A DNA stretch of 64,000 bases, taken from NCBI GenBank assembly GCA_036961205.1, contig JBALVI010000005.1, positions 124,001 through 188,000 on the forward strand. The letters run 5' to 3'. The translations under genes and the position numbers were made by a program. The notes under the pieces are model-generated. The model was given only the letters and a program-made list of their open reading frames with translations. It did not search any database and was not told the origin of the DNA. Origin of the DNA: CALJFL01 sp036961205 (GTDB lineage: Bacteria; Pseudomonadota; Gammaproteobacteria; Pseudomonadales; Halieaceae). Positions 40,396-49,620 of the stretch are shown in pieces; position 1 is the first letter of the stretch, and each line of letters starts with the position of its first letter.

Positions 40396-42180
40396 TTATA
40401 GTCCAGCCTTGGTCACGTTGTAGAGAAATTTCTGCATATCCCAGGCCGCTGTAGGACAGCGCTCGGCACACAATCCGCAGTGAAGACAAACATCTTCGTC
40501 CTTAACCATCACACGCTTTGTCGGCAGAATCGCAGACACATAGATATCCTGTGTCAGATTGCTGGCGGTAGCGGAAAGCCGCGTGCGCAGTTCCGCCTCC
40601 TTGGCGTTAGCGACAAATGAGATGCAATCTGTGGGACAGATATCGACGCAAGCGTCGCATTCAATACACCTCACCTCTTCGAAGACCGTCTGTATATCAC
40701 AGTTGAGGCATCGCTCCGCCTCCTTGAAGCCGGTGGCTATATCGAAACCCAACTCCACCTCCATTTTTCGATCTTTTAAGGTCTTTTCCAGGGGCGCGAG
40801 AGGCACAATGAAACGCTCGTCATTTTCAATAGCATTGTCGTAGCTCCATTCGTGTACCCCCATTTTCTGACTCACCAGGTTGGTGAATGGTGGAGGCCGC
40901 TTGGCAACGGACTTTCCGCTGCAATACAGATCAATACTAATCGCTGCCTGGTGTCCGTGAGCGACTGCCGTGATCACATTCTCAGGCCCGAATGCGGCAT
41001 CGCCGCCAAAGAAGACTTTTTTATTGGTCGACTGAAAAGTACTCTCATCAATCAGCGGCATATCCCACTTATCAAACTGAATCCCCTGGTCACGCTCAAT
41101 CCAGGTGAATGAATTCTCCTGCCCTATCGCCATCAATACGTCATCGGCCTCCATGAACACGAGATCTTCCCCGGTTGGAACTAGTGAGCGCTTACCGTTC
41201 TCGTCATACACAGCCTCGACTTTCTCAAACAACATGCCCTTAAGCTTGCCGTCCTCAATCACAAATTCCTTGGGCGTATGATTGTCGTGAATGGGGATGC
41301 CCTCGTGCATGGCATCGTCCTTCTCCCAGGGAGAGGCCTTCATATCAGCGAAGGGACTGCGCACCACCACCCGCACATCTTCGCCGCCCAGTCGTTTTGA
41401 TGTTCGGCAGCAATCCATTGCCGTATTACCGCCACCGAGAACAATAACGCGTTTACCGATCGCTTCGGTGTGCTCAAATGCGACACTGGCAAGCCAGTCG
41501 ATACCGATATGCATGTTGGCGCCAGCCTCAGCCTGGCCAGGCAGTTCCAGACCTTTACCTCGTGGCGCGCCTGTGCCTACAAAAATAGCGTCGTAGTCTT
41601 TCTTCAGCATCTCCGTCATGCTCTCAATCTGGGTATCAAAGGTAGTTACCACACCCATATCGAGAATATAGTTCACTTCTTCATCCAGCACTTGGATCGG
41701 CAACCTAAACGAGGGGATTTGACTGCGCATCATGCCGCCGCCAGCAAACTGGTTGTCGTAGATATCGATGCTGTAGCCTAGCGGCATCAAGTCGCGCGCG
41801 ACCGTTAGAGACGCTGGCCCGGCCCCTATCAAAGCGATTTTTTTACCGTTTTTCTTTTTAGGAATTGCCGGCATCCGCGAGTTAGTTTCTTCTTTGTCGC
41901 GATTGTCAGCGGCAACACGTTTAAGGCGGCAGATGGCTACCGGTTCCTCTTCGCCACCAATTCGACCGCGCCTACATGCTGGCTCACAGGGCCGATCACA
42001 AGTACGGCCAAGAACGCCCGGAAACACATTGGACTCCCAATTCACCATATAGGCATCGGTGTATCTTTGCGCGGCAATCAAGCGGATGTACTCCGGCACT
42101 GGCGTATGCGCAGGACAAGCGTACTGGCAGTCCACAACTTTGTGGAAATATTCCGGGTTTTTTATATCGGTCGGTTTCAC
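40396..42180 (-). CDS. GltD-like FAD/NAD(P) oxidoreductase with C-terminal ferredoxin domain
   Basis: A 594-aa flavoprotein like the glutamate synthase small subunit. An N-terminal iron-sulfur region has C18/C22 and C61/C65/C69 (TCDRPCEPACRRG); FAD loop ALIGAGPASLTVARD near 116-130; NAD(P) loop VIVLGGGNTAMDCC; and FGGDAAFGPENVITAVAHG near the C-terminal FAD site. The tail carries two [4Fe-4S] motifs, CIECDACVDICPTDC and CLHCGLCAERCPTAA. As no gltB adjoins it and korAB follow in the same operon, it probably moves electrons between the oxidoreductase and NAD(P)H. Start is GTG at 42180 with a weak RBS. Confidence 0.85.
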   Translation of the reverse strand: MKPTDIKNPEYFHKVVDCQYACPAHTPVPEYIRLIAAQRYTDAYMVNWESNVFPGVLGRTCDRPCEPACRRGRIGGEEEPVAICRLKRVAADNRDKEETNSRMPAIPKKKNGKKIALIGAGPASLTVARDLMPLGYSIDIYDNQFAGGGMMRSQIPSFRLPIQVLDEEVNYILDMGVVTTFDTQIESMTEMLKKDYDAIFVGTGAPRGKGLELPGQAEAGANMHIGIDWLASVAFEHTEAIGKRVIVLGGGNTAMDCCRTSKRLGGEDVRVVVRSPFADMKASPWEKDDAMHEGIPIHDNHTPKEFVIEDGKLKGMLFEKVEAVYDENGKRSLVPTGEDLVFMEADDVLMAIGQENSFTWIERDQGIQFDKWDMPLIDESTFQSTNKKVFFGGDAAFGPENVITAVAHGHQAAISIDLYCSGKSVAKRPPPFTNLVSQKMGVHEWSYDNAIENDERFIVPLAPLEKTLKDRKMEVELGFDIATGFKEAERCLNCDIQTVFEEVRCIECDACVDICPTDCISFVANAKEAELRTRLSATASNLTQDIYVSAILPTKRVMVKDEDVCLHCGLCAERCPTAAWDMQKFLYNVTKAGL

Positions 42181-42342
42181 ACTCTCAGCCTTTATAATTA
42201 ATAGTCTCTGAAACGTAAGTATTTATTCGAACTTGTTGTCGAGAAAGCAGCAAGATTGTGGCATAGGTAAAGAAGCTTTTCATCAGTTATGCGACTGAAT
42301 TGGCATACCATCAGCACATCCTGCGGCAACTCCATGTTGCCA

Positions 42343-42948
42343 CTAAAACCAGCTGAAAAATCCACCCTCGTCCTTAAGATCTTCTTCACATCCATTTAAC
42401 TGAGCGCGATAACTCCCGGCTCTGCGGTCCACTTTTTTGGCCACATCAATCAACCACTGTTTACTGCGGTAGGTGCCACGATTATAACCGCCATGGCCTT
42501 CATGATAGGCAAGGTAGAGGCGGTATGCATCGGTTTTTGCAATGCCGCTGCGGTTGTTCGATTGCTCGTTATACCAGCCGATAAAGTCGATCGCGTCGCC
42601 GAAATCATCCCGGTCAGCGCCGTAGCGTCCGGCACTTTTTTTGTAAGCCTTCCAGGTGGAACCAAGCGCCTGGCTGTAACCGTAGGAATCGGAAGGCCTG
42701 AACCCCGGAATAAAACCAAAGATTTTCTTGCGCGGCGGCTTGGCCTTGGCCTTGAACTTTGACTCCTGGTGCATGATCGCCATCATCACCGAAATCGGGC
42801 TGCCCCACTCACTACGTGAATCTGCGGCATCGTCATACCAGCCGTTTTTCTCGCTAAATATTGCGCAGACATTATCAAGGTTACGCGGCGCAGAGGTCGT
42901 GCAGGCCTGTAAGCAAAGTATCGAGCACAGCAGTAATACAATGCGCAT
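42343..42948 (-). CDS. Lipoprotein with SLT-type transglycosylase domain
   Basis: A 201-aa protein with a lipobox LQAC (lipidated C16; next residue T, so outer-membrane sorting is likely). The domain has MAIMHQESKFKAKAKP, where the glutamate would be the catalytic acid of a lytic transglycosylase, followed by SYGYSQALGSTW and YHEGHGGY, as in the SLT family. It would cleave peptidoglycan glycan strands. Its start overlaps the ligA stop by 1 bp, so it ends the smc-zipA-ligA operon. Confidence 0.82.
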   Translation of the reverse strand: MRIVLLLCSILCLQACTTSAPRNLDNVCAIFSEKNGWYDDAADSRSEWGSPISVMMAIMHQESKFKAKAKPPRKKIFGFIPGFRPSDSYGYSQALGSTWKAYKKSAGRYGADRDDFGDAIDFIGWYNEQSNNRSGIAKTDAYRLYLAYHEGHGGYNRGTYRSKQWLIDVAKKVDRRAGSYRAQLNGCEEDLKDEGGFFSWF

Positions 42949-44981
42949 CAGTTGTTCACTCCGTAGTCGGCAAGCAGTTTTAACAAAGCCGGTTCATCGA
43001 TAACTTCTACCCCCAATTCCTGTGCACGGGCCAACTTGGACCCGGCACCCGGACCCGCCACTACGCACTCGGTTTTTGCGGAAACACTACCGGCCACCTT
43101 CGCACCCAACTGCTGAAGGTGTCTCTTTGCATCATCGCGAGACATTGCTTCCAGCTTGCCGGTCACCACCCAGGTTTGACCCGCAAGGGGCTGGTCTGCT
43201 GCTTCGGTGGGCAACATATCTGGCCACGTCACCCCAGCCGAGCGCAACTCATCAACGACGGCAACGCTGGAGGGTGAATCAAGAAACTGTGCCAGGTGGT
43301 CGGCGACAATAGGTCCTACGTCATCGACGGCCAATAAAGCATCCTCACCGGCGGATGCCAGGGCTTCCCAGCTGCCAAAGTGCCGGGCCAGGCTAAGGGC
43401 AGTTGCCTCCCCCACCTCACGAATCCCAAGCGCGAAAATAAAACGCGCCAAGGTGGTAGTACAGCTTTGAACGAGTGACGAGAGCAAATTGTCTGCTGAC
43501 TTTTCGCCCATGCGCTCCAGAGTTAGCAACTGCTCACGTTGCAGTGAATACAGGCTGGCGACATTCTTCAGCAGGCCTGCGTCTACAAGCTGATCGACCA
43601 GCTTGTCTCCCAGACCGTCGACATCCATCGCACGGCGTGAAGCGAAATGTTTGATAGCGGCCTTTTGCTGGGCCGCACAAATCAGTCCACCCATGCAGCG
43701 CATCACCGCCTCATCAGGTTCTCTCTCCACCGGTGAACCGCAGACCGGGCAGTTTTTCGGAAACACGATAGGCACAGCATCAGCCGGTCTCGAAGAAAGT
43801 ACCACTGAGACTACTTTTGGAATGACATCCCCCGCCCTGCGTACAATCACTTCATCGCCGATCTGCACGCCCAGACGGTCAATTTCATCACTGTTGTGCA
43901 AGGTCGCATTGCTCACGGTTACGCCGCCCACAAAAACAGGCGCAAGCCGGGCTACCGGCGTAATAGCGCCCGTGCGACCCACCTGAAACTCGACATCCAG
44001 TAGGCGAGTGGTTTCTTCCTGAGCGGGAAACTTACGCGCAATGGCCCAACGTGGCGCTCGCGACACATAACCCAGGCGCTCCTGTAGCTCCAGGGAATTG
44101 ACCTTGTAGACTATGCCATCAATATCATAGGGCAGCGCGTCGCGCTTGCGGGCAAGTTGCTCGTAGTATGCGTTACAGGCATCGATACCGTTCACCACAC
44201 GAGACTCGGCATTGATACGCAGACCCCATTGATGCAAGCAATCCAAAACATCGGCGTGCAGCGGCGGCAGTTGACCGCCTTCTACAAGGCCAACACTGTA
44301 GCAACACATTTCCAGCGGGCGCTGCGCAGTAACACGCGAGTCGAGTTGTCGCAGACTCCCAGCGGCGGCATTGCGTGGATTTACAAAGGGTTTCTCGCCC
44401 CGCTCCCTGGCCCGCTCATTGAAATGCTCGAAGCCGCCGCGCGGCATGTAGATCTCACCGCGCACCTCCAGCAACGACGGATAGCCCTGCCCACGCAGGC
44501 GCAGCGGTATTGAAGGGATGGTGCGTACATTCTGAGTGATATCCTCGCCCGTTGTACCATCACCCCGGGTAGCTCCCCGCTCCAGCACGCCGTCTCTATA
44601 GAGTAGGCTAGCGGCTATCCCATCCAGCTTGGGCTCGCATGCATACTCTAATGTGCTGGCGGCATCACCCAGACGATCGAGTAACCGGCGATTGAAATCG
44701 AGCATCTCTTCTTGGTCGAAAGCATTTTCGAGAGACAGCATCCGCACTTCATGCTGAACCTGATTGAATTGAGGTAACGGTGCAGCGCCTATGCGCTGGG
44801 TGGGAGAGTCCGGTGAAATCAGTTCCGGATAGGTTGATTCCAGGACCTGTAGCTGTCGCAGTTTTCGGTCGTACTCGACATCAGGGACGGAGGGGTCATC
44901 CAATACATAGTACTGGTAATTCCAACCTTCTATGAGCAGACGTAGGTCAGCTGCTTCCTGTTCAACCTGGGTGGCGACCAT
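42948..44981 (-). CDS. ligA: NAD-dependent DNA ligase
   Basis: Seals nicks during replication and repair; 677 aa. The adenylated lysine is K118 in EPKLDG; the Ia domain contains YYVLDDPSVPDVEYDR; the zinc finger is in CPVCGSPVEREPDEA with later cysteines; helix-hairpin-helix repeats follow, and a BRCT domain lies at about 595-677 (LAGQTWVVTGKLEAMSRD). It starts 13 bp after zipA. Confidence 0.98.
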   Translation of the reverse strand: MVATQVEQEAADLRLLIEGWNYQYYVLDDPSVPDVEYDRKLRQLQVLESTYPELISPDSPTQRIGAAPLPQFNQVQHEVRMLSLENAFDQEEMLDFNRRLLDRLGDAASTLEYACEPKLDGIAASLLYRDGVLERGATRGDGTTGEDITQNVRTIPSIPLRLRGQGYPSLLEVRGEIYMPRGGFEHFNERARERGEKPFVNPRNAAAGSLRQLDSRVTAQRPLEMCCYSVGLVEGGQLPPLHADVLDCLHQWGLRINAESRVVNGIDACNAYYEQLARKRDALPYDIDGIVYKVNSLELQERLGYVSRAPRWAIARKFPAQEETTRLLDVEFQVGRTGAITPVARLAPVFVGGVTVSNATLHNSDEIDRLGVQIGDEVIVRRAGDVIPKVVSVVLSSRPADAVPIVFPKNCPVCGSPVEREPDEAVMRCMGGLICAAQQKAAIKHFASRRAMDVDGLGDKLVDQLVDAGLLKNVASLYSLQREQLLTLERMGEKSADNLLSSLVQSCTTTLARFIFALGIREVGEATALSLARHFGSWEALASAGEDALLAVDDVGPIVADHLAQFLDSPSSVAVVDELRSAGVTWPDMLPTEAADQPLAGQTWVVTGKLEAMSRDDAKRHLQQLGAKVAGSVSAKTECVVAGPGAGSKLARAQELGVEVIDEPALLKLLADYGVNN

Positions 44982-44994
44982 GGAGGGCAGTTAC

Positions 44995-45930
44995 CTAGCG
45001 TGTTTTTGCCAGCATCCGTCGCTCCAGATCCCGGATCTGTTGACGGCAATGCTCCAGAGTTTGCTTGGTTACCACGCTGCGGCTTTCATCCAGCACGTCA
45101 CCATCAAGGTTACGCGCGACCGCCTGTGCCGTCTCAAGCATATAATCAAACGCTTTCATCATGTCTTCAGGGCCTGGGAGTGTCAGGAAAAAGACCAGGC
45201 CAGGTGTATTAAACTTGGCCATATGGTCGATATCGAATACTCCGGGCTGCATCATGTTAGCAACACTAAACTGAATCGCACCACGGCCGGCTTCAAACTC
45301 ATGCCGGTGGAAAAAACTCATATCGCCGAATCGCAAATCACAAGCCAGTAATATATGCAGGATATCCTCACCGCTAAAGCCATCGGTGCTGCGTGACACG
45401 ACGTTGAGCATGAAAACTTCAGGGTCGATGTCTCGGGGTAAGCGCCCCGCTTCCACCTCTGCTTCTCTGCTAGCGATGGCCTGTGTTTCCGCGGGCATAT
45501 CGTCCAGCCAATCCAGATTTTCCGGCTCTTCAGTAGAAGACATGCCTGCTACGAGTTCTTCGTCAAACTCGCTATCTTCATGCTGGCTCGACGCCGCATT
45601 CTGCTCGGGGGGCTGAGAGCGTGTCTCTTCACCGCCATCGTCGACGGCGGTAGAGTCTTGCTCTTCACTTGCAGCCTCTACGGCGTCCCTGGACCTGGCA
45701 GCCGCGGCCAGGAGATCTCCCCGTTCAACAACCCTGGCACCACCATTAGGCAACTCTTTCAGCCACGCCAGTTGTGCCGCTCGGGGATCTTCAGTCTCAT
45801 AGGGCTTGGCAAGGTCTAGTCTCACCGTGGAGCGGCGCTCGTTGCGTACACGTCGCCAAGCGTCGATCAAAACAGCAAAAATCAGCAGCACGCCGACTAT
45901 TACCATCCAATCGCGTATCGTTAAATCCAT
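44995..45930 (-). CDS. zipA: Cell division protein ZipA
   Basis: Tethers FtsZ to the membrane during division. One N-terminal helix (about 7-24) faces out first, then a charged, acidic variable linker (about 30-165), then the FtsZ-binding domain (about 170-305; FMLNVVSRSTDGFSGEDIL, FHRHEFEAGRGAIQFSVANM, FFLTLPGPEDMMKAFDYML). The long acidic linker is typical. It lies 30 bp after smc. Confidence 0.95.
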   Translation of the reverse strand: MDLTIRDWMVIVGVLLIFAVLIDAWRRVRNERRSTVRLDLAKPYETEDPRAAQLAWLKELPNGGARVVERGDLLAAAARSRDAVEAASEEQDSTAVDDGGEETRSQPPEQNAASSQHEDSEFDEELVAGMSSTEEPENLDWLDDMPAETQAIASREAEVEAGRLPRDIDPEVFMLNVVSRSTDGFSGEDILHILLACDLRFGDMSFFHRHEFEAGRGAIQFSVANMMQPGVFDIDHMAKFNTPGLVFFLTLPGPEDMMKAFDYMLETAQAVARNLDGDVLDESRSVVTKQTLEHCRQQIRDLERRMLAKTR

Positions 45931-45960
45931 TTTGTTTGTGTCCGCCCTATCCCCGGTGGC

Positions 45961-48900
45961 TTAACTTGCTGCGAGTTCGGCAGCTTCGTCGACATCGACG
46001 GTGACCAGTCGCGAGACTCCCGGCTCGTGCATGGTGACACCCATTAGTTGATCCGCCATTTCCATGGTGATCTTATTGTGCGTGATAAAGATAAACTGCA
46101 CCTTGCTGGACATTTCCTTGACCATGCGCGCATAGCGCCCCACGTTGGCATCATCCAAGGGTGCATCAACCTCGTCTAGCATACAGAAAGGCGCCGGGTT
46201 CAACTGGAATATCGCAAATACCAGAGCGAGTGCGGTCAATGCCTTTTCGCCACCGGACAGCAGATGAATAGTGCTGTTTTTCTTGCCTGGCGGGCGGGCC
46301 ATGATGGTAATGCCGGTGTCCAGCAGGTCGTCGCCGGTTAACTCCAGGTAAGCATTGCCGCCGCCAAATACGCGCGGAAATAATTCCTGCAGGCCAACAT
46401 TCACCTGATCAAATGTTTCTCGGAAGCGATTGCGCGTTTCCTTGTCGATTTTTCGAATTGCCGACTCCAGCGTTTCTAGCGCTGTTACCAGGTCTTCATT
46501 TTGCGCATCAAGGTATTGCTTGCGCTCTGACTGCAGACTGTACTCGTCTATTGCCGCCAGATTAATCGGCCCCAGCCTGGCGATGCGATTGGCTACCCGC
46601 TCCAGATTACGCTGCCACTCGGCCTCGTTGGCATCCTCTGGCATGGCCTGTAGAACATCTTCAACTTTATGATTGCCAGCGTCGAGTTGCCGCTGCACAT
46701 TTTCGCGATTGACCTGCAGGCCTTGATGAGTGAGGCGGTTTTGCTCCAACTCCGCGCGAACAGTTGCCGCACGCTGCTCTATTACAGCCCGTTTTTGCTC
46801 AGTCTCCCGCAGTAGGTGCTCGACTTCTGCGACTTTCTGTCTGGCAGCTGCCAGCTCGGACTCGGAAGCCAAACGCAGTTCCAGTTGCTGCTCCAGATCT
46901 TGTTGCAGGCCTGCAACCGGATCATCGTTCTCACTGAGAGAGCGCTCGATACCCTCGCGACGTTCCAATAGCTGGCTAACCTGCCCCTGGACACGGGATA
47001 TGGTATCGCGCATCGCCCCAACCTGAGTTTGCAGCGACTGCTGCCGCATTGCTGACTGGTGCGCTGAGTCTTTGTCTTGCCGGGCTTTTTGCCTGGCCTG
47101 ATCCAGGGTGTTACGCGTAGCATCGCGGTTGGACAGCAGGCTTTCGCGTTGCTGCGAATCTGCCTCCATACTCTCGATGGCTGCTTCCAGTAGTTGCCTG
47201 GACTCCGCCAGAGAATCCTGTTCGTGTCGAAACTGGCTGCGGGCCTCTTCTACTTCTCGCTCAATTCGTTCCCGTCGCGCCGCCAACTGCTCTACCTTGG
47301 CCTCATGCGCTGACAGCTGTGATCCCAACTCAGCATGTTGGCGGGTCGCAACCTGCAATTCACGCTGACTATCCTGCCTCTGGGTTTCAAGAATCTTCAG
47401 CTGATCTCTGGCCTGCTGTTGGCGTTGTTCCAGGTCTTGAACAACCTTTTGCTCTACTTCAATGGCACTGCTAATGCGTTCCAATTCTTGCTGTCTTGCT
47501 ATCGCTCCGCCCTGGCTTTCATCTTTGCGGCTGACTCGCATCCAGCTGGCACCCAACCAGATTCCGTCCCGGGTGATAATAGATTCACCGGCAGCTAATG
47601 AACGCCGCTGCAGCATTGCGGTTGCCAAATCATCCACCGCATGCACCCCGGCCATCAATGCGGCAGCACCGCCAGCCTGGGTGACTTTTGATGACAGGTA
47701 CTGAGCCCCCTGTGAGGCGCCATCGCCGGTCTCGAGTAGCGCCAATTCGCCTTGCTCAAGACTGCTGAGCATGTCACCCAGTGGGCCAATATCTTCAACA
47801 CAAACCGCCTGCAGATAATCACCCAGAACTGTTTCCACAGCGACTTGCCAGCCTTCATCAACCTGCATGCGCTCAAGCAGCCTGGGATGTTTATCCAGAT
47901 CCCTGGATTGCAGCCATTCACCCAGCGCCTGATCGCTGTCTTGCCGCGCAGCCTGCTGCAATGCCTCTAGCGAAGCCTGCCTGCCCTTCAACTGCTGCAA
48001 GCCTGAGCGCGACTCATTAAGATCTCGCGCGCACTGCTCTCCGCGCTCACGGGCTTGGCTCACATCTTTGACAACCTGCTCGCTGTGCGCCTCGTGCTTA
48101 CTCATTTGAGCTTCGAGTGTTGTTCGCTGCTCGATCAGACTGGCAATTTCAGCATCGTCTGGCCCCGCAGCCAAACCGCCACGCTCCTCAGTGAGCTTTT
48201 CAATTCGATTTTGCAGGCGCTGCATGGCCTGCTCAAGGTGTTGGATACGAGATTGCTGAACTTCGGCCTGCTGCCTGGGCTGCGCTGCGCGACTATTAAA
48301 CTCATCCCACTGCTGCTGCCAGCTGTGCATGCCTTCTTCTGCCACGACCAATGCTTCCGAAGACGTGTGCTCAACCGCGTGCAGGGATTTGACCTCTGGG
48401 TCCAGGCCTTCCAGCTCGGCTTCCCAGGACTTCAGCTTGCTGCGGTCTTCATCAAGGTGAGACTCCGACTCGCTGAGATTGACTGCGGTTTGTTGCAAGT
48501 CCTGCCGCAGCTGACGACCTCGCTCCTGCTGATGTTGAATAGTCTGCTCTATGCGCGCGACTTCGGCGCCCAACGCATAGTATTGCGCCTGCACCTTGCC
48601 AAATGCATCGCTGCGGTCAGTGTGCTCTATTCGGTGCTGCTCGATTGCGGTATCAACCTGCTGGTGATCCGCATGCACCGACTCCAACTTAACCTCTAGC
48701 TCGCCAACAGCCTGGCTGCTTTCGCGTACACCCTTGTCCAAATCTCGCCATTGCAGGGTCTGCAGCTGGGCGGTGAGCTCGCGCTCTTCCTCCTTGAACT
48801 GACCGTATTTTTCAGCGGCCTGGGCTTGTCGTTCCAGATGCTGTAGCTGGCGTTCCAGTTCATCCCGCAGATCGGTGAGGCGCTCCAGGTTTTCCATGGT

Positions 48901-49458
48901 ACGGCGCATCCGGCTTGAAGTTTCCTTGCGGCGCTCCTTGTATTTGGAGATTCCCGCGGCCTCTTCTATAAAGACGCGCAGGTCTTCCGGCTTGGATTCA
49001 ATCAGCCTGGAGATCATGCCCTGTTCAATAATGGCGTAGCTACGTGGCCCTAGGCCCGTGCCTAAAAATATATCGGTAATATCGCGACGCCGACAGCGGG
49101 TGCCGTTAAGAAAATACTCTGACTGCCCTTCACGGGTGACCAAACGGCGGATAGATATCTCGGCGTAGCTGGCATATTCGCCGCCAATGGTGCCGTCCTG
49201 GTTATCAAACACCAGTTCAATCGTCGCCTGCCCAACAGGTTGGCGGTTAACCGAGCCGTTAAAAATAACGTCGGCCATCGATTCGCCACGCAGGTTTTTG
49301 GCTGAGCTTTCGCCCAAGACCCAGCGCACGGCGTCGATTACATTGGATTTACCGCAGCCGTTAGGACCGACAACTGCGCACATATTGCTGGGGAAGCTGA
49401 CAGTGGTGGGGTCTACAAAAGACTTGAACCCTGCGAGCTTGATAGACTTTAATCGCAT
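45961..49458 (-). CDS. smc: Chromosome segregation protein SMC
   Basis: A chromosome condensin ATPase, 1165 aa. N-terminal Walker A GPNGCGKS at 31-38; two long coiled coils (about 170-500 and 680-1020) flank a hinge near 515-640 (GEWLQSRDLDKHPRLLERMQ); C-terminal signature LLSGGEKALTALAL and Walker B FCMLDEVDAPLDD complete the ATPase. The smc-zipA-ligA order is the Pseudomonas arrangement and replaces MukBEF. About 160 bp before ccmI shows no gene. Confidence 0.97.
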   Translation of the reverse strand: MRLKSIKLAGFKSFVDPTTVSFPSNMCAVVGPNGCGKSNVIDAVRWVLGESSAKNLRGESMADVIFNGSVNRQPVGQATIELVFDNQDGTIGGEYASYAEISIRRLVTREGQSEYFLNGTRCRRRDITDIFLGTGLGPRSYAIIEQGMISRLIESKPEDLRVFIEEAAGISKYKERRKETSSRMRRTMENLERLTDLRDELERQLQHLERQAQAAEKYGQFKEEERELTAQLQTLQWRDLDKGVRESSQAVGELEVKLESVHADHQQVDTAIEQHRIEHTDRSDAFGKVQAQYYALGAEVARIEQTIQHQQERGRQLRQDLQQTAVNLSESESHLDEDRSKLKSWEAELEGLDPEVKSLHAVEHTSSEALVVAEEGMHSWQQQWDEFNSRAAQPRQQAEVQQSRIQHLEQAMQRLQNRIEKLTEERGGLAAGPDDAEIASLIEQRTTLEAQMSKHEAHSEQVVKDVSQARERGEQCARDLNESRSGLQQLKGRQASLEALQQAARQDSDQALGEWLQSRDLDKHPRLLERMQVDEGWQVAVETVLGDYLQAVCVEDIGPLGDMLSSLEQGELALLETGDGASQGAQYLSSKVTQAGGAAALMAGVHAVDDLATAMLQRRSLAAGESIITRDGIWLGASWMRVSRKDESQGGAIARQQELERISSAIEVEQKVVQDLEQRQQQARDQLKILETQRQDSQRELQVATRQHAELGSQLSAHEAKVEQLAARRERIEREVEEARSQFRHEQDSLAESRQLLEAAIESMEADSQQRESLLSNRDATRNTLDQARQKARQDKDSAHQSAMRQQSLQTQVGAMRDTISRVQGQVSQLLERREGIERSLSENDDPVAGLQQDLEQQLELRLASESELAAARQKVAEVEHLLRETEQKRAVIEQRAATVRAELEQNRLTHQGLQVNRENVQRQLDAGNHKVEDVLQAMPEDANEAEWQRNLERVANRIARLGPINLAAIDEYSLQSERKQYLDAQNEDLVTALETLESAIRKIDKETRNRFRETFDQVNVGLQELFPRVFGGGNAYLELTGDDLLDTGITIMARPPGKKNSTIHLLSGGEKALTALALVFAIFQLNPAPFCMLDEVDAPLDDANVGRYARMVKEMSSKVQFIFITHNKITMEMADQLMGVTMHEPGVSRLVTVDVDEAAELAAS

Positions 49459-49620
49459 ATCACTTTATGTTTCAGCTGTATGTTGTTGTTTTTTATCGTT
49501 TTATTTCGAGTTTTTAACGAAATTCACTCGTCATCCACACACCCCGAAACACAATATGTAGTGTATCGGCTTTGTTTGAATAACACTATGCCTGAAGCCA
49601 ATAAAGGCGAAAATTTAGCT

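Noticed and set aside
37481..42180. Glutamate synthase operon (because of the GltD-like protein)
   Set aside because: There is no gltB, the protein carries an extra C-terminal ferredoxin domain, and it is coupled to korA and korB.
48055..48699. 214-codon plus-strand frame opposite smc
   Set aside because: Lies opposite the smc coiled coil; Leu-rich composition is the mirror of Gln/Glu-rich coiled-coil codons.
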